From Cytophaga sp. FL35 (GTDB lineage Bacteria > Bacteroidota > Bacteroidia > Flavobacteriales > Flavobacteriaceae): a stretch of DNA of 64,000 nucleotides. Under the pieces are notes generated by a model that saw nothing but the letters and a program-made list of their open reading frames with translations, did no database searches and was not told the origin of the DNA. Numbering within the stretch: position 1 is the first letter of the stretch; every line of letters begins with the position of its first letter. The stretch spans positions 1-64,000 of the forward strand of contig NZ_JACSOH010000010.1 in the NCBI RefSeq assembly GCF_014349235.1, given 5' to 3'. Made by a program: the position numbers and the translations under genes. Shown here piece after piece: positions 11,801 through 20,829 of this stretch.

Positions 11801-13563
11801 AATATATCCTGAACCGCAAGATTGGTTACAGTTTCAACGCCTAAATTCTCTACACTAATAGTGAATTCAACATTATCGCCCTCAAAAACAGTATTGGTAT
11901 TAGCGGTTTTGGTAAGCACTATTTCGGGATCACAATTATAAGCGGATAGGGGAGAGGAATCATAACTACACGGCCCTTTGGTGACCCTTACGTGAAAATC
12001 TCCAGGAGAGGCGGGCGTATAACTACTGTTGGTAGCTCCCGGAATGAGGGTTCCATCTTTATACCATTGATAGGCATCAAAACTTCCGGTAATCTCTTCA
12101 ACTGCAGATCCTGGTAAACAACCTCCGCCAACTATTTCCAAATCAACAATGGGTACTGTATCAAACCCTGAAAAATAACCTGCTATTCCCGCGCTACTTC
12201 TCACACCTAAAAATCCAACGGCAATAGGTCCCGTAGATTGTACCGATACGTCACCGGTCAAATTAGGGACGTAAAAGGTTTTCCAATCCGTAGATCCATT
12301 TACGGCCCTACTGGTAAGGGTTGAACCATCTCTACTTCCATTATTATCTGTTACAACAATGTTGGCATCTGGAGTGGTAGTGGATGCTATTATAGTAATG
12401 CCGCCGTTAAACGTTTGTCCATCAACATTACGTATATTGGGGATATTGTCCATGTTATCTGGCAACAAGCAATTTATGGGAGCAATAAAATTTAGGCCTA
12501 TGGTCTGTATCGCCGTTGAGCCCGCCAAACACTGATAGGCATAGGTATCCTTACTAGTGGTAACCAACATATTGCCCCCTGCACTATAATTGGAGTAATG
12601 GATACCCGGGACGATAAAATAATCGCCATTATTGATGGTTGCAATAGGGGTGACAGAACCGTTTACATAGATATCCGTTCCGTTCTGAGTACCGATAATA
12701 ATTGGAAATTCCGTTTCATTGGTTCCGTTGCCACGTACAAAAATATAATCCCGTCCAATAACATTTTGGGGCACCGGTTGGTCAATGGCAGCATCACGCA
12801 AGCCGGAACCTACCCTTACTCCGGTATTTAATCCACCATTGCTTATGGCTATTGGCTTGTCAGATTCAATGGTGGCTCCCAGCCAGCCATCTATGTTTGC
12901 GGCAGTTTCATTTTTTCTAGCTTCAAATACAAAAGATTCTCCGGCATTCAAGTTGATGGTGTAGGAATCATTTGTAAGGCCGTCTGCATCATTTTGATAT
13001 CTAAACTCGCAATTGGGGTCATAATCATGAACTATTACTTGGGTATTGTCTTCAGTTGCCATGATTCCCAGAACACTTGATAGTGAGTTCTGGTTTGCCA
13101 GATTGGGGATGCCACCCCATTTGAATAAGGTTCCCAATGCCTGACGCCCCTTTGAGGTAAGGGAGGTGGCTTGTGCGGAAGAACGGCCTCTATAGTTAAC
13201 ATAGAATTTTTCACCACCTGGCGATTGAAACCTCAAACCACTATTGTTAAGAACAATACCTGTATTACTGTTACTAACAAGGGTAATTTCATTATCTCCG
13301 TTTGCAATGTTGTATTGGTAGGGCGTATTGTTTGAAACTGAAAAAGATGCAATTGGTGAGGTGTTGGAGCCTCTAAATACCTGAACTGTGAATGGATTTA
13401 CATCTGGGGTAGAAATATAAAAAGCTTGCTCCCTTATGGCTTGATTATTACCGCCCTGTTTTAGGGGTGGTAAGATGTGAAGGTCACTAAGCTGTGCATA
13501 CGTGGAGATTATTCCAAAAATGATAAAACATAGTGATAGTAAAAGTTTTTTGGGGAGCATCAT
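5833..13563 (-). CDS. Giant T9SS type-B surface protein with thrombospondin type 3 repeats
   Basis: A 2,576-residue secreted protein with a signal peptide ([18 protein letters not shown], cleavage near TYAQ). In order: IgGFc-binding-like N-terminal domain (about 30-460), an Ig/PKD-like domain (about 470-540; [14 protein letters not shown]), a DUF11 domain (about 545-660), one TSP3 segment, a lectin-like unique region, an Ig-like domain followed by about 5 TSP3 units, a second copy of that Ig-like domain followed by about 17 TSP3 units, and a gliding-motility-associated C-terminal domain (about 2482-2576; [23 protein letters not shown]). The D-x-D-x-D-G loops of TSP3 repeats bind calcium in known families. 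Export by T9SS and attachment to the cell surface are inferred from the C-terminal domain and the porP/ompA genes downstream. Likely an adhesin; no enzymatic domain is visible. Confidence 0.93.
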   Translation of the reverse strand: MMLPKKLLLSLCFIIFGIISTYAQLSDLHILPPLKQGGNNQAIREQAFYISTPDVNPFTVQVFRGSNTSPIASFSVSNNTPYQYNIANGDNEITLVSNSNTGIVLNNSGLRFQSPGGEKFYVNYRGRSSAQATSLTSKGRQALGTLFKWGGIPNLANQNSLSSVLGIMATEDNTQVIVHDYDPNCEFRYQNDADGLTNDSYTINLNAGESFVFEARKNETAANIDGWLGATIESDKPIAISNGGLNTGVRVGSGLRDAAIDQPVPQNVIGRDYIFVRGNGTNETEFPIIIGTQNGTDIYVNGSVTPIATINNGDYFIVPGIHYSNYSAGGNMLVTTSKDTYAYQCLAGSTAIQTIGLNFIAPINCLLPDNMDNIPNIRNVDGQTFNGGITIIASTTTPDANIVVTDNNGSRDGSTLTSRAVNGSTDWKTFYVPNLTGDVSVQSTGPIAVGFLGVRSSAGIAGYFSGFDTVPIVDLEIVGGGCLPGSAVEEITGSFDAYQWYKDGTLIPGATNSSYTPASPGDFHVRVTKGPCSYDSSPLSAYNCDPEIVLTKTANTNTVFEGDNVEFTISVENLGVETVTNLAVQDILPEGLTLVSATPSFGTWTYPDWSIGDFYSGQVHNLVITATADQTLEERTITNTATNSQTQTDSNTIADDLSETITVLAKLDSDGDGINDEDEATYGTDPNNPDSDGDGILDGTEVFEDGTDPTDDCDSNGGYPLPTTDCDGDGVGNSVECGSNTTTLNLSGDLTSNSTGGYPVTASGNGSTGAGMGLETITDFNLQAVLGPNDIYNGCNIITFPTNFDDGLQLHIDNIPILYFDSTHYENQPAFGSGGIFDINGDGNWDPTTGEGNPELVIAAGGSAQLFLDATTGGRVDALPYMNNSLPNWILSQNTLSCLENTNIKLGNSNHIGQGEMGPISIQVNVFVCVDTDGDGISDSQDSDSDNDGNPDSSDPNRTLPIANDDHTSADVGVAKTLNIITNDDFLAGSTITDLTTGTASGTLAIDQSTGEITYTALASEDNSTVTVDYQICEGSVCATATIFITIPACSDIDGDNICDVDDPAPNDPCVPNNHMDWQPQPSNDCDGDGLTNAEENALGTDENVADTDGDGINDGQEANLDGTDPLNDCDSVGGSPLGTSDCDTDGISNDDETNLGTDPNNPDTDGDGINDGEEVNADSTDPLDDCDSNGGTPLSSSDCDGDGLTNADETAEGTDPDNPDSDGDGINDGQEVNIDGTDPLNDCDSNGGTALGSSDCDGDGLTNSQEAITGTDPNVADSDGDGIVDGQEVNTDGTDPNDSCSSVGGTPTSSADCDGDGLTTAEESAAGTDPNNEDSDGDGISDGQEVNTDGTDPLNDCDSVGGTPLPNNDCDGDGNLNGTDPNPYNATANDDATAADVGIPKTLNIVYNDDFLPGSILTDFGGGTYNGSVSFNSATGEINYTPVAADNNSIITINYQVCNNTVCSTATVFITVPSCSDLDGDNICDINEPGFENDPCQPTSNPYWQPQPTNDCDGDGLTNAEEEAAGTDISNPDSDGDGINDGQEVNSDGTDPLDDCDSTGGTPLPDSDCDGDGLTTAEETAEGTDPNIADTDGDGINDGQEVKVDGSNPTNDCDSIGGTPLGISDCDGDGLSNDDETVAGTDPEVADTDGDGINDGQEVNTDGTDPLDDCDSNGGTPLGGTDCDADGLPNSEELSAGTDPNNPDSDGDGINDGQEVNTDGTDPLDDCDSNGSTPLPDSDCDGDGLTTAEETAAGTDPNSSDSDGDGINDGQEVNIDGTDPLDDCDSNGGAPLATSDCDGDGLTTAEETAAGTDPNNPDSDGDGINDGQEVNTDGTDPLDDCDSNGGAPLATSDCDGDGLTTAEETAAGTDPNDSDSDGDGINDGQEVNIDGTDPLDDCDSNGGAPLATSDCDGDGLTTAEETAAGTDPNNPDSDGDGINDGQEVNTAGTDPLDDCDSNGGAPLATSDCDGDGLTTAEETVAGTDPNSPDSDGDGINDGQEINTDGTDPLDDCDSNGGTPLATSDCDGDGLTTTEETVAGTDPNNPDSDGDGINDGEEVNTDGTDPLDDCDSNGGAPLATSDCDGDGLTTAEETVAGTDPNNPDSDGDGINDGQEVNTDGTDPLDDCSSNGGAPLATSDCDGDGLTTAEENAAGTDPNSPDSDGDGINDGQEINTDGTDPLDDCDSNGGAPLATSDCDGDGLTTAEETTAGTDPNNPDSDGDGINDGQEVNTDGTDPLDDCDSNGGAPMTTSDCDGDGLTTVEETAAGTDPNNPDSDGDGISDGREVNTDGTDPLDDCDSNGGAPLATSDCDGDGLTTAEETASGTDPNNPDSDGDGINDGQEVANNTDPLNACDPDNLNSLCDTDGDGLTDGEEIELGTDSLIPDSDGDGILDGQEVNSDSTNPLDDCDSFNGVPLTTSDCDLDGLSNNQEQALGTDPNRADTDGDGIMDGQEVSDGTDPLDGCNSLGGTPPNDLNCDIQIDTDLFIPTINEGKFVITNIESFPENTVRIYNRWGVIVFESTGYDNRDIVFTGISKGRATINVNKELPVGIYFYIIDYTINGKVQTKNGYLYINR
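6130..9040 (-). repeat. Array of about 17 tandem 171-bp TSP3 units
   Basis: Units of 57 residues (171 bp, e.g. the same caatcgtcc segment at 6842 and 7013) each contain [32 protein letters not shown] and a DDCDSNGG linker with paired cysteines. Units in the middle (about 6530-8350) are nearly identical in DNA; flanking units have diverged, the usual pattern of expansion from the array centre. Confidence 0.9.
9430..10340 (-). repeat. Second TSP3 array, about 5 units of 171 bp
   Basis: Five more diverged 57-residue units of the same type, plus a partial one, preceded on the coding strand by an Ig-like domain (coding bases about 10430-10690) homologous to the one before the larger array (about 9140-9410). 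The Ig-like plus array block appears to have been duplicated as a module. Confidence 0.8.
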
Positions 13564-13885
13564 CTTTACTTTTTAAACAAGCTATGGTCAAAACATAGCA
13601 ACCTGACATTTTAAAATTATCCAGATCTGCAAGCTTAAAAAATAATTTGTTGTGTTTTCCTACATCTTTGATGTTAAATTGTAAAAAGATGTTGTTTATC
13701 GATAATCCTTTACACAATAGTACTTTAAAGAGTTTTTTAGTAAATTGAAACTATAACGTTTTCGTAATTTTCTTACACGAAAAATTTGAATTCGGAGTGA
13801 GCGGTTATCATATACCCACGAATAATTATACCCGAAATACTTTTCTTATGAAGTAAATCTAACATAGTAAGGAGATTATAATTTG
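13564..13885. other. Intergenic region upstream of the giant adhesin operon
   Basis: About 320 bp of AT-rich DNA. I see no gene here. It should hold the promoter of the adhesin-porP-ompA operon; no unambiguous TAnnTTTG box was found on the minus strand. An inverted repeat TTTTCGT (13759-13765) / ACGAAAA (13777-13783) with an 11-bp spacer is a possible operator or the 3' hairpin of the neighbouring cca gene. Confidence 0.4.
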
Positions 13886-15304
13886 CTAATTTTTGGTGGT
13901 TAGACCGAGAGCTTTTCCTTTTTGAAGCATAAAATTCTTAGCAGCTTCATATTCATTTGGGATTTCACCTTCTAGTATGGCTTCCTTGATAGCATCTTTG
14001 ATTAGGCCAATTTCCCGAGAGGGTTTAAGATTAAAGGTGTCCATAATTTCTTCGCCGCTTACTGGTGGCTGAAAATTTCTAATATGATCACGTTCTTCAA
14101 CTTCTTTGATCTTTTGGCGTACAAGCTTAAAGTTGTTCTTATATTTCTTTTGTTTCTTGGAGTTCTTGGTAGTAATGTCCGCCTCGCATAGCGTCATCAA
14201 GTCGTCTACATGGTCCCCTGCTTCAAATACTAAGCGCCTTACGGCAGAATCCGTTACAAAATCTTCAGAAAGTATCTGTGGCCTTGAACTCATCAAAACC
14301 ATTTTTTGAACGTATTTCATTTTGTCGTTCAGGGGCATCCTCAAGCGTTTGAAGAGCTTGTACACCATTTTACTTCCCACAAATTCATGACCGTGAAAAG
14401 TCCACCCTATTTTCTTATGGAACTTTTTAGTAGGTGCTTTGCCTATATCATGCAATAAAGCCGCCCAGCGTAACCAAAGATTATCAGTTTCTTTCGAAAT
14501 ATTATCAACGACTTCCAAGGTATGCCAAAAATTGTCCTTATGGCGCTGACCTTCCTTTTCCTCAATACCTTGTAGAGCGGTCAATTCCGGTAAAATGTAT
14601 GATAAAAGCTCTGTTTTATTTAAAAGGGCAAAGCCTTTGGAGGGCTTTGGACTGGCCATAATTTTATTCAGTTCATCTACAATTCGCTCTTTGGATATAA
14701 TTTTGATTCTCTCCTTATGAGAAGTGATGGCTTGTAACGACTTTAATTCTATAGTAAAGTTCAATTGTGTGGCAAACCTAATGGCGCGCATCATTCGCAA
14801 GGGGTCATCACTATAAGTAATGCCCGGTTCTAAAGGGGTTCTAATAATCTGCTCCTGTAAATCTGCAACTCCATTGAATGGGTCTAATAATTTCCCAAAG
14901 TCTGAAGCGTTCAATGATAGGGCCAAGGCATTGATGGTAAAATCACGTCTGTCTTGATCGTCCTGTAAAGTGCCGTTTTCTACAATAGGTTTTCGGCTAT
15001 TTCTTTGGTAGCTTTCCTTTCTAGCTCCCACAAACTCCAATTCAATACCTTCATGTTTGAGCATGGCCGTACCAAAATTCTTGAAAATGGAAACTTGGGG
15101 CTTTCCCTTTAATTTGTCAGCTACGGCTTTTGCTAACTCAATACCGCTGCCAATGGCAACAATATCAATGTCCTTTGGTATTCCTCTTTGTAGCAAATAG
15201 TCCCTTACGTAGCCACCAATAACAAAAGCGGTTACCCCTAATTCATCCGCGGCAGCGGAAACAATTTTAAATATTGGATTTTCTAAAGCCTTTTGATGGT
15301 TCAA
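13886..15304 (-). CDS. cca: CCA tRNA nucleotidyltransferase with HD domain
   Basis: A 472-residue class II nucleotidyltransferase that adds or repairs the 3' CCA of tRNA. Visible motifs: GGYVRD and the metal-binding DIDIV in the first 50 residues, [10 protein letters not shown] near 120, [18 protein letters not shown] near 170, and an HD-type phosphohydrolase domain ([12 protein letters not shown], near 290). The HD domain and length match bacterial CCA-adding enzymes of Bacteroidota. The poly(A) polymerase family shares the fold, but the HD domain and conservation in this phylum favour CCA addition. It lies 53 bp downstream of tsaC on the same strand and may be the last gene of that transcript. 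Confidence 0.9.
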   Translation of the reverse strand: MNHQKALENPIFKIVSAAADELGVTAFVIGGYVRDYLLQRGIPKDIDIVAIGSGIELAKAVADKLKGKPQVSIFKNFGTAMLKHEGIELEFVGARKESYQRNSRKPIVENGTLQDDQDRRDFTINALALSLNASDFGKLLDPFNGVADLQEQIIRTPLEPGITYSDDPLRMMRAIRFATQLNFTIELKSLQAITSHKERIKIISKERIVDELNKIMASPKPSKGFALLNKTELLSYILPELTALQGIEEKEGQRHKDNFWHTLEVVDNISKETDNLWLRWAALLHDIGKAPTKKFHKKIGWTFHGHEFVGSKMVYKLFKRLRMPLNDKMKYVQKMVLMSSRPQILSEDFVTDSAVRRLVFEAGDHVDDLMTLCEADITTKNSKKQKKYKNNFKLVRQKIKEVEERDHIRNFQPPVSGEEIMDTFNLKPSREIGLIKDAIKEAILEGEIPNEYEAAKNFMLQKGKALGLTTKN

Positions 15305-15357
15305 TTGATAGCATTTAACAGAATCCTCCTGGATTAAGGGATCCTACTTTCTTTACA

Positions 15358-15930
15358 TTACTCCCTAATGACCTTTACCGTACCATCATTGCTCAATTTT
15401 ATAATGGACGATGGTACCGAATTTTGATGTTCGGGCTGCAAATTTACCACATAGTCTACACCTTTTAAAATTGCGCTGCTAATTTCATCGAAAGACTTAG
15501 GTGTAGGTTGCCCGGAGATGTTTGCTGAGGTAGAAACAATGGGCTTTCTAAATTTATTGATTAGGTACTGACAAAATTTATCTGAAGCAACCCTGATAGC
15601 TAATGTATTGTCACTTGCTACCAAGTTCTTGGCAATACCCTTGGGATGGTCGTAAATAATGGTAGTTGGCTTTGTAGAAAGGTCAATAAGGTCATAAGCT
15701 AGGTCCGGTACATTTTCTACGTGTTTCTCCAGCATGGCGTCATTGCCTACCAAGCAGATCAAAGCCTTGCTATCCTCCCGGTTTTTTAAATCATACACCT
15801 TCTTAACCGCTTCTTCATTGGTAGCGTCACAGCCAATTCCCCAGACCGTATCCGTAGGGTAGAGTATGAGCCCACCATTTTTTAGGACCTCTACGCAGTT
15901 GTTTATTTCTTGGGAAAAGTCGGTAGGCAT
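15358..15930 (-). CDS. tsaC: L-threonylcarbamoyladenylate synthase (TsaC/Sua5/YciO)
   Basis: A 190-residue single-domain YrdC-like protein. It makes threonylcarbamoyl-AMP from threonine, bicarbonate and ATP, the first step of t6A37 modification of ANN-decoding tRNAs. Motifs: YPTDTVWGIGCDA near the N-terminus, a KNRE segment and STSANISGQPTP near residue 135. There is no C-terminal Sua5 domain, so it is the short TsaC form. Its ATG overlaps the stop of the neuB-like gene by one base (TAATG), implying translational coupling, although the functions look unrelated. YciO paralogs are the alternative. Confidence 0.88.
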   Translation of the reverse strand: MPTDFSQEINNCVEVLKNGGLILYPTDTVWGIGCDATNEEAVKKVYDLKNREDSKALICLVGNDAMLEKHVENVPDLAYDLIDLSTKPTTIIYDHPKGIAKNLVASDNTLAIRVASDKFCQYLINKFRKPIVSTSANISGQPTPKSFDEISSAILKGVDYVVNLQPEHQNSVPSSIIKLSNDGTVKVIRE

Positions 15931-16799
15931 TACTTCTGATATTTTAATTTTTTTCGTTGAACATCCTCAATATCGAGAATATCCTGTTGTTTAAAGGTTA
16001 AGGCTTCATAAGTAGCTTTTAAATCCCTGCAAAGTTTTCTTAGGCCCATGGGTTCAAGAGAAGCTGCATGGTCCGTACCTTTCCACGTTCTGTCTAAGGT
16101 ATAATGTCTTTCGATAATATGTGCCCCCAATGTATATGCAGCAACATCTATGGCAATACCAAGATGATGCCCAGAGAAACCAATGCTTTTAACCCTATGT
16201 TCATATTTTTCCTTTAACTTCAAAATATCCAAAAGACAAACATCTTTGAACGGCACCGGGTAGCCAGAAGTACAATTATATACCACTAAATCTTTGTTTC
16301 GTTTTCTTTTCTCGAAGAAATTTATAATGGATTCAATTTCGTCTTTGGTGGTCATACCTGTTGAAATATGAATTTCCCCCTTATAATTGTCACATAACCA
16401 ACCTAACATCTCGTAGTTATTGTTGCAGGCTGATGGAATTTTAATGAACTCAGGATTTAGACTTGCAATTTCTTTTGCTGAAGTTGTTTCCCATACAGAA
16501 GTGGAATACGTGATTCCTAATTCTTCACAATATTCCTTTAACTCTTTATGCTGCTCAACCGTAAATTCCAAAAACTCCCTGTGTTCGCCGTACGTATCAC
16601 CATAGGAATTGGAAGGATTCGGGTGCGGAGCGGCATACTGCACCTCTGTCAATAACTCCTTGTTGTTTCTTTTTTGAAATTTTACAGCGTCTGCATTGCC
16701 AAAAATTTTTGCCATATTAATGAGCTCTTTGGCAATTTTAATATCCCCTTTATGGTTACAACCAATTTCTGCAATTACGTAGGGTTTTTTATAAGTCAT
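15930..16799 (-). CDS. neuB: N-acylneuraminate/nonulosonate synthase, NeuB family, short form
   Basis: A 289-residue TIM-barrel synthase that condenses PEP with a six-carbon sugar or its phosphate to make a nine-carbon nonulosonic acid. NeuB-family blocks: IAEIGCNHKGDIKIAKELI at the N-terminus, VKFQKR, ISTGM, and GFSGHHLGIAIDVAAYTLGA followed by IERHYTLDRTWKGTDHAASL. It ends soon after this block, so the C-terminal SAF (antifreeze-like) domain of typical 340-350-residue NeuB enzymes is absent. It overlaps the end of the cytidylyltransferase-phosphatase gene by 11 bp. The fused phosphatase next door suggests a phosphorylated acceptor (for example mannose-6-P giving Kdn-9-P); that is inference. 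Confidence 0.85.
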   Translation of the reverse strand: MTYKKPYVIAEIGCNHKGDIKIAKELINMAKIFGNADAVKFQKRNNKELLTEVQYAAPHPNPSNSYGDTYGEHREFLEFTVEQHKELKEYCEELGITYSTSVWETTSAKEIASLNPEFIKIPSACNNNYEMLGWLCDNYKGEIHISTGMTTKDEIESIINFFEKRKRNKDLVVYNCTSGYPVPFKDVCLLDILKLKEKYEHRVKSIGFSGHHLGIAIDVAAYTLGAHIIERHYTLDRTWKGTDHAASLEPMGLRKLCRDLKATYEALTFKQQDILDIEDVQRKKLKYQK

Positions 16800-17961
16800 T
16801 AAATCTTAAATTGTAGTTGATAATAAATTCCGCGGTTTCTCTAATAGCTCCAGAAGCGGAATTACTGTTAAGAACCATATCTGCGTGATATTTGATTGTT
16901 TTGGTGGCATTGGCCGGACAAAAAGACCATCCAACGCGTAACATGTTGCTCCAGTCGTTAATATCGTCCCCCACATAGGCTATTTCTTGTGGAACTATTT
17001 TTCGTTGAGAGCATAGGTGACTTAATAGGGAATACTTATCTTTAACACCTAAATAAACATCTTCAATTTGAAGTTTCGCCATTCTCTTGGCAACCACCTC
17101 AGATTGCTCCGAAGTCATTACAATGACTTGAACACCGTGCTGTCTTAGAATTTCAAGACCCATACCGTCACGCATGTCAAAAACTTTTGAGAGTTCCCCT
17201 TCTGAAGAAAAATGAACCCTACCATCTGTAAAAACCCCATCAACATCTAAAATAAGATAGTTGATACGCCTTGAAGATTTATCAGTCTTAAATTTGTTGA
17301 CCAATAGCTGTTCAATTAACAACCAATCTGTTTCAGAATCAATTTCGGTCAATGTATCCTCATCCATTTCAATGAGTCCAATTTGGCCACTTAGTCTGTT
17401 TTTAGACTTTAAAAGTGCATTTTTTGAGGTACAGTAAATAGCTCCGTTCTCTATAAGAAGTCCATCAAAATCTTGTCTACGAGGTCTCTTCTTATAATCA
17501 TAATTGAGCGCTCTACCCTCATTGGACCAGATAAATCTATGCGTTTTGACTACACTAAGTACAGCATCTAATTTGTCCAGTTTTTGCTTATCCAATGCTT
17601 CATTGATGTCCTTCCTAGTTGTTAGGGGAGAAGTAGCCTGTAACAAGCAGAAAACGTCAAAATCAATATTATGATCATTACAAAACTCCATCATCGCCGC
17701 TTCGGTAGATGCCGTATCAGATGCATTCTCCTCAGAGCGTTTTAAGGCTTTAACTTTATTGGTCCAACGAAAATTCGCGTTTATGTATTCAATAATATAT
17801 TCGTCATCTGTAAAAACATAGATTTCGTCTAGTTTTGAGAATATAGCTTCTGTTAAGACCCAAGTAAATAAAGGTCTTCCTAAAAGCTTTTTTTTGTTTT
17901 TGCCGGGAATACCTTTTGAGTTTTTTCTTAAAGGAATAAATCCAATTGTTTTGTAGGCCAT
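16789..17961 (-). CDS. neuA: Fused CMP-nonulosonate cytidylyltransferase and HAD phosphatase
   Basis: A 390-residue fusion. Residues 1-230 form a NeuA-type nucleotidyltransferase that activates the sugar with CTP: IPLRKNSKGIPGKNKKKLLGRP is the CTP-binding N-terminus (positions 9-30), followed by QATSPLTTRKDI near 110. Residues about 235-390 form a KdsC/YrbI-like HAD phosphatase (ILDVDGVFTDGRV with the nucleophile Asp pair, VMTSEQS, YVGDDINDW). A 9-phosphatase fused to a CMP-sugar synthetase is known from sialic-acid/Kdn pathways that run through a 9-phosphate. Located 10 bp after the GT52-like gene and overlapping neuB by 11 bp, so clearly one operon. Confidence 0.88.
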   Translation of the reverse strand: MAYKTIGFIPLRKNSKGIPGKNKKKLLGRPLFTWVLTEAIFSKLDEIYVFTDDEYIIEYINANFRWTNKVKALKRSEENASDTASTEAAMMEFCNDHNIDFDVFCLLQATSPLTTRKDINEALDKQKLDKLDAVLSVVKTHRFIWSNEGRALNYDYKKRPRRQDFDGLLIENGAIYCTSKNALLKSKNRLSGQIGLIEMDEDTLTEIDSETDWLLIEQLLVNKFKTDKSSRRINYLILDVDGVFTDGRVHFSSEGELSKVFDMRDGMGLEILRQHGVQVIVMTSEQSEVVAKRMAKLQIEDVYLGVKDKYSLLSHLCSQRKIVPQEIAYVGDDINDWSNMLRVGWSFCPANATKTIKYHADMVLNSNSASGAIRETAEFIINYNLRFNDL

Positions 17962-17971
17962 ATATGGAATG

Positions 17972-19015
17972 CTATGGGTTTACAACCATATTTTTTATAA
18001 GGTTGCGAGTTGATTTGGAGGTAAATTTATCCAAATATTCTTTACCTAGAAAAAATCGCTCTTCAACCATATCCAAATTATTGAGAGCTGTAGAAAATAG
18101 GGTATATCCTTTTTTAAAGTAGAAACCGTCTTTTAAGGTTAGTATTTCAATAGGAAAAAGTCCAGGCAAAACAGTGATACCCTTTAAATGTTTTTCATAT
18201 TGGGTACGTTCTCTTGGATGGGTTTTTAAAACTATATGCATCCCCTCAGGAATTTTTGAAATAATATTCCTGTAAATGGATATCTTTTCTTGCTCATTTG
18301 CTATAACCTTATCTTCCGAAATAGGTTGTGTAAGAATCAAGGCGCTGTTTGGGTTGTTAATGGTAAGTGAACTGTTGGGTAAGAATAAATCAAAAATTTC
18401 ATCTTTGGTTTGCTGAGTTAACTTCGAGCATATCTTACTTATATTAAGTTCTACTGCTTTTTCCTTTATACCTGCAGGAAGCCTTTCTGGAAATTGAGCA
18501 TAAATGGTGTCAATTTCTTTATCAAATCCGCCACCAATGGGTGTACCGGTAATAAATTCCCTATAAAATTGTTCAAATTTAGAGTGACGCTGGCAATAGG
18601 TCCTAGCCCCATCTTCAATCATGTTTATCTTCTTGTGGCCATAAGTGTATAAGAAATAGCTTTTTGAAGAATCTGTGTCACATAAAAATAGGTCTGAGTT
18701 CTCTATAAAGGAATGCTCTTCAACCAAAACCGGATGCTTCTCTCTTAAATAGGGTAGTAGTCTACCCTTTCGTCTAAACGCATAATTGAAAGGTCCTACA
18801 TCATTCTTGTGGATTTTACGCTTGGAAATAATGTGAACATCCCTAAAAAAGTTCTTTTTTAGACTGGGGATAAGTGTTTCTATGAAAGGAGTGCTTTCCA
18901 CCAAGAAGAGAAGGTTATCTCCTCTTTCAACAGAATCAAAATTGCTGTCTTTTACTATATGAAGAAGCGAAAGATAGATGTGGTAAATTGTGGAGCCAAC
19001 GTAGGTTCGCTTCAT
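17972..19015 (-). CDS. GT52-like (sialyl/polysialyl-type) glycosyltransferase
   Basis: A 347-residue protein resembling lipo-oligosaccharide sialyltransferases of family GT52: LLFLVESTPFIETLIPSLKK near the N-terminus, KINMIEDGARTYCQ in the middle and VLKTHPRERTQYEKHL near residue 270. The His-Pro motif after a Lys-Thr contacts CMP in related GT-B sialyltransferases. The open frame extends to 19408, but that extension runs antisense through the divergent GT2 gene; the start at 19015 lies just downstream of a minus-strand promoter box at 19065-19072. First gene of the nonulosonate operon, so it probably transfers the CMP-activated product onto an envelope glycan. Acceptor unknown. Confidence 0.72.
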   Translation of the reverse strand: MKRTYVGSTIYHIYLSLLHIVKDSNFDSVERGDNLLFLVESTPFIETLIPSLKKNFFRDVHIISKRKIHKNDVGPFNYAFRRKGRLLPYLREKHPVLVEEHSFIENSDLFLCDTDSSKSYFLYTYGHKKINMIEDGARTYCQRHSKFEQFYREFITGTPIGGGFDKEIDTIYAQFPERLPAGIKEKAVELNISKICSKLTQQTKDEIFDLFLPNSSLTINNPNSALILTQPISEDKVIANEQEKISIYRNIISKIPEGMHIVLKTHPRERTQYEKHLKGITVLPGLFPIEILTLKDGFYFKKGYTLFSTALNNLDMVEERFFLGKEYLDKFTSKSTRNLIKNMVVNP

Positions 19016-19034
19016 ATAATTTAAAAAATTGTTA

Positions 19035-19064
19035 TTGGGAATGGACCTCAAAAAACTACATTTG
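19035..19064 (+). promoter_or_regulatory. Bacteroidota-type promoter for the GT2 gene
   Basis: TTG at 19035-19037, a 19-bp spacer, and TACATTTG (matches TAnnTTTG) at 19057-19064, 30 bp before the ATG at 19094. This fits the flavobacterial -33/-7 consensus. Confidence 0.65.
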
Positions 19065-19072
19065 CAAAAGTA
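19065..19072 (-). promoter_or_regulatory. Minus-strand -7 box for the nonulosonate operon
   Basis: TACTTTTG on the minus strand (CAAAAGTA on plus) directly abuts the plus-strand -7 box at 19057-19064, within the inverted repeat CTAC...GTAG (19056-19073). The operon start is 50 bp downstream at 19015. No matching TTG was seen at -33. Confidence 0.5.
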
Positions 19073-19093
19073 GCTAAAATTAAATTGTTCTTC

Positions 19094-19906
19094 ATGAGTA
19101 CGGTAAGTGTTATCGTTAGTACCTATAACCATCCGGAGTGGTTGGAAAAAGTTCTTTGGGGTTTCCATTGCCAAACATATAAGGATTTTGAAGTGGTTAT
19201 TGCCGATGACGGTAGTGGAGAAGAAACAAAGCAACTCATTGAAAAAATTGAAAAAAAGGTCAAGTTTCCAATAAAACACGTTTGGCAAGAAGATGATGGC
19301 TTTCAAAAGTGTAGGATTCTCAACAAAGCGGTAAAATCTTGTAGTGCAGAATACGTGATTATGACCGATGGGGATTGCATTCCTAGGGAAGATTTTGTCC
19401 AGGTACATTACATTAATAAAGAACCTGGCTATTTTATTTCTGGTGGATATTACATGCTGCCAATGAATATTTCCAAAGCCATAACATTAAAGGATATTGA
19501 GGAACAAAACTGTTTCAATATACAATGGTTAAAGGAAATGGGTATACCAAAAACCTTTAAAAACAATAAGCTTACGGCAAGGGGTTTTATTTCAACCTTG
19601 TTCAACACTTTCACGCCAACAAACGCCAGTTGGAACGGCCATAATTCCTCAGGTTGGAAAAAGGATATCTACAATGTGAACGGCTTTGATGAACGTATGC
19701 AATATGGTGGGGAAGACCGTGAATTTGGTGAGCGACTATTTAATTTTGGGGTAAAATCCAAGCAATTGAGATATAGTGCTGTCTGTGTACATTTAGATCA
19801 TGCTCGAGGTTATAAAACCCCTGAAGCAATTGCCAAAAATCAAGTAATTAGAAGAGAGGTAAGACAAAACAAAAGTGTTTGGACCTATCACGGCATTACC
19901 AAATAA
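19094..19906 (+). CDS. Family 2 glycosyltransferase
   Basis: A 270-residue GT-A glycosyltransferase: VSVIVSTYNHPEWLEKVL at the N-terminus, VIADDGSGEETKQLI for nucleotide binding, VIMTDGDCIPREDFV as the metal-binding DxD-type motif, and NGFDERMQYGGEDREFGERL as the acceptor/catalytic region (ED). A C-terminal segment after this resembles galactosyltransferase-type GT2 proteins. An in-frame TTG at 19085 exists, but the ATG at 19094 gives the canonical N-terminus. It is divergent from the nonulosonate operon and its 3' end overlaps the convergent GT2 gene by 19 bp. Probably builds the same surface glycan; sugar specificity cannot be read. Confidence 0.85.
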   Translation: MSTVSVIVSTYNHPEWLEKVLWGFHCQTYKDFEVVIADDGSGEETKQLIEKIEKKVKFPIKHVWQEDDGFQKCRILNKAVKSCSAEYVIMTDGDCIPREDFVQVHYINKEPGYFISGGYYMLPMNISKAITLKDIEEQNCFNIQWLKEMGIPKTFKNNKLTARGFISTLFNTFTPTNASWNGHNSSGWKKDIYNVNGFDERMQYGGEDREFGERLFNFGVKSKQLRYSAVCVHLDHARGYKTPEAIAKNQVIRREVRQNKSVWTYHGITK

Positions 19907-20682
19907 TAGGCAAGCTCATTTTTCTTTTCCAGCTTTTTCAATTCTCTATATCTTTCCAAATCACCCAAGGCGTTTAGATAACAAATGGTGATACCTTTTC
20001 GCCCATCTAAAACCCCCAAACGTATAATGTAGTGATTAAAAAACTTCCAAGCAGGTTTAAATATTAAAGATAGTACATTGTATCTGTTCTCCCTATAAAA
20101 GTCTTCTTTCGCTTTTAATCTACCATATTTTAGCATCTTGGATTTATAATCCTCAAAGCTCTTGTAGCAGTAATGGGTAAGCTTATTTTTTAAGATTCCC
20201 GAAGTTCCTTGAACAACCAAGGTTTCATGCACTATTTTTTTATCGGAAAATCGAGCCTTACTTTTTCTAAAAAGCCTATAGTTTTTATCTGTTTGCCATC
20301 CGCTGAAATGTAGCGGACTGTTCTCGAACATAAATTTTCTATAGAACCAAAAGGCAACGTCCTCCGGATTACTTTCAATAGTTTCAACAATCTCGTATTG
20401 TAGTTTTTTGGAAACTACTTCATCTGCATCCAAAAACAAAACCCAGTCATTGGAGGCCTGATCCAATGCAAATGACTTTTGTTGGGTAAAGTTGGAAAAA
20501 GGATGTTGTATGACCCTAACCTTGGGATGTGCCTTTAAATACTCATAAGTACCGTCCGTACTATAGGAATCAACAACAATAATCTCGTCTGCAAATTCAA
20601 CAGATTCTACACACTTTTCAATATAGCCTATTTCGTTATAGGTAATGATTAGGGCCGATACTTTTTTGTTGTCCTTTGGCAT
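19888..20682 (-). CDS. Family 2 glycosyltransferase, LPS-core WaaE-like
   Basis: A 264-residue GT2 enzyme of the WaaE/KdtX type: SALIITYNEIGYIEKCVESV, IIVVDSYSTDGTYEYL, NFTQQKSFALDQASNDWVLF and the metal-binding LDADE. Members act on lipopolysaccharide core or related glycolipids in the cytoplasm; WaaE is a beta-1,4-glucosyltransferase on heptose in enterobacteria, but specificity here is unknown. It converges on the GT2 gene at 19094-19906 with a 19-bp overlap and no terminator between, so the two transcripts interfere or are antisense at their ends. Confidence 0.85.
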   Translation of the reverse strand: MPKDNKKVSALIITYNEIGYIEKCVESVEFADEIIVVDSYSTDGTYEYLKAHPKVRVIQHPFSNFTQQKSFALDQASNDWVLFLDADEVVSKKLQYEIVETIESNPEDVAFWFYRKFMFENSPLHFSGWQTDKNYRLFRKSKARFSDKKIVHETLVVQGTSGILKNKLTHYCYKSFEDYKSKMLKYGRLKAKEDFYRENRYNVLSLIFKPAWKFFNHYIIRLGVLDGRKGITICYLNALGDLERYRELKKLEKKNELAYYLVMP

Positions 20683-20829
20683 TTGCGATTATTTGGGTTT
20701 GGTTAAGCATACTACTCTGTAGATTAAAAAGAACTGAAAAGGTTGCGTTTTCAGGCTCAATAAAAATCCTACCCTTTAATAACAAAGAAAAAACAAAAAA
20801 ATTATGTTTAATCAAAAAAATCCTACAAT

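Noticed and set aside
19016-19408. N-terminal extension of the GT52-like gene to 19408
   Set aside because: It runs antisense through the start of the divergent GT2 gene and over its promoter; the ATG at 19015 suits the promoter box at 19065-19072.
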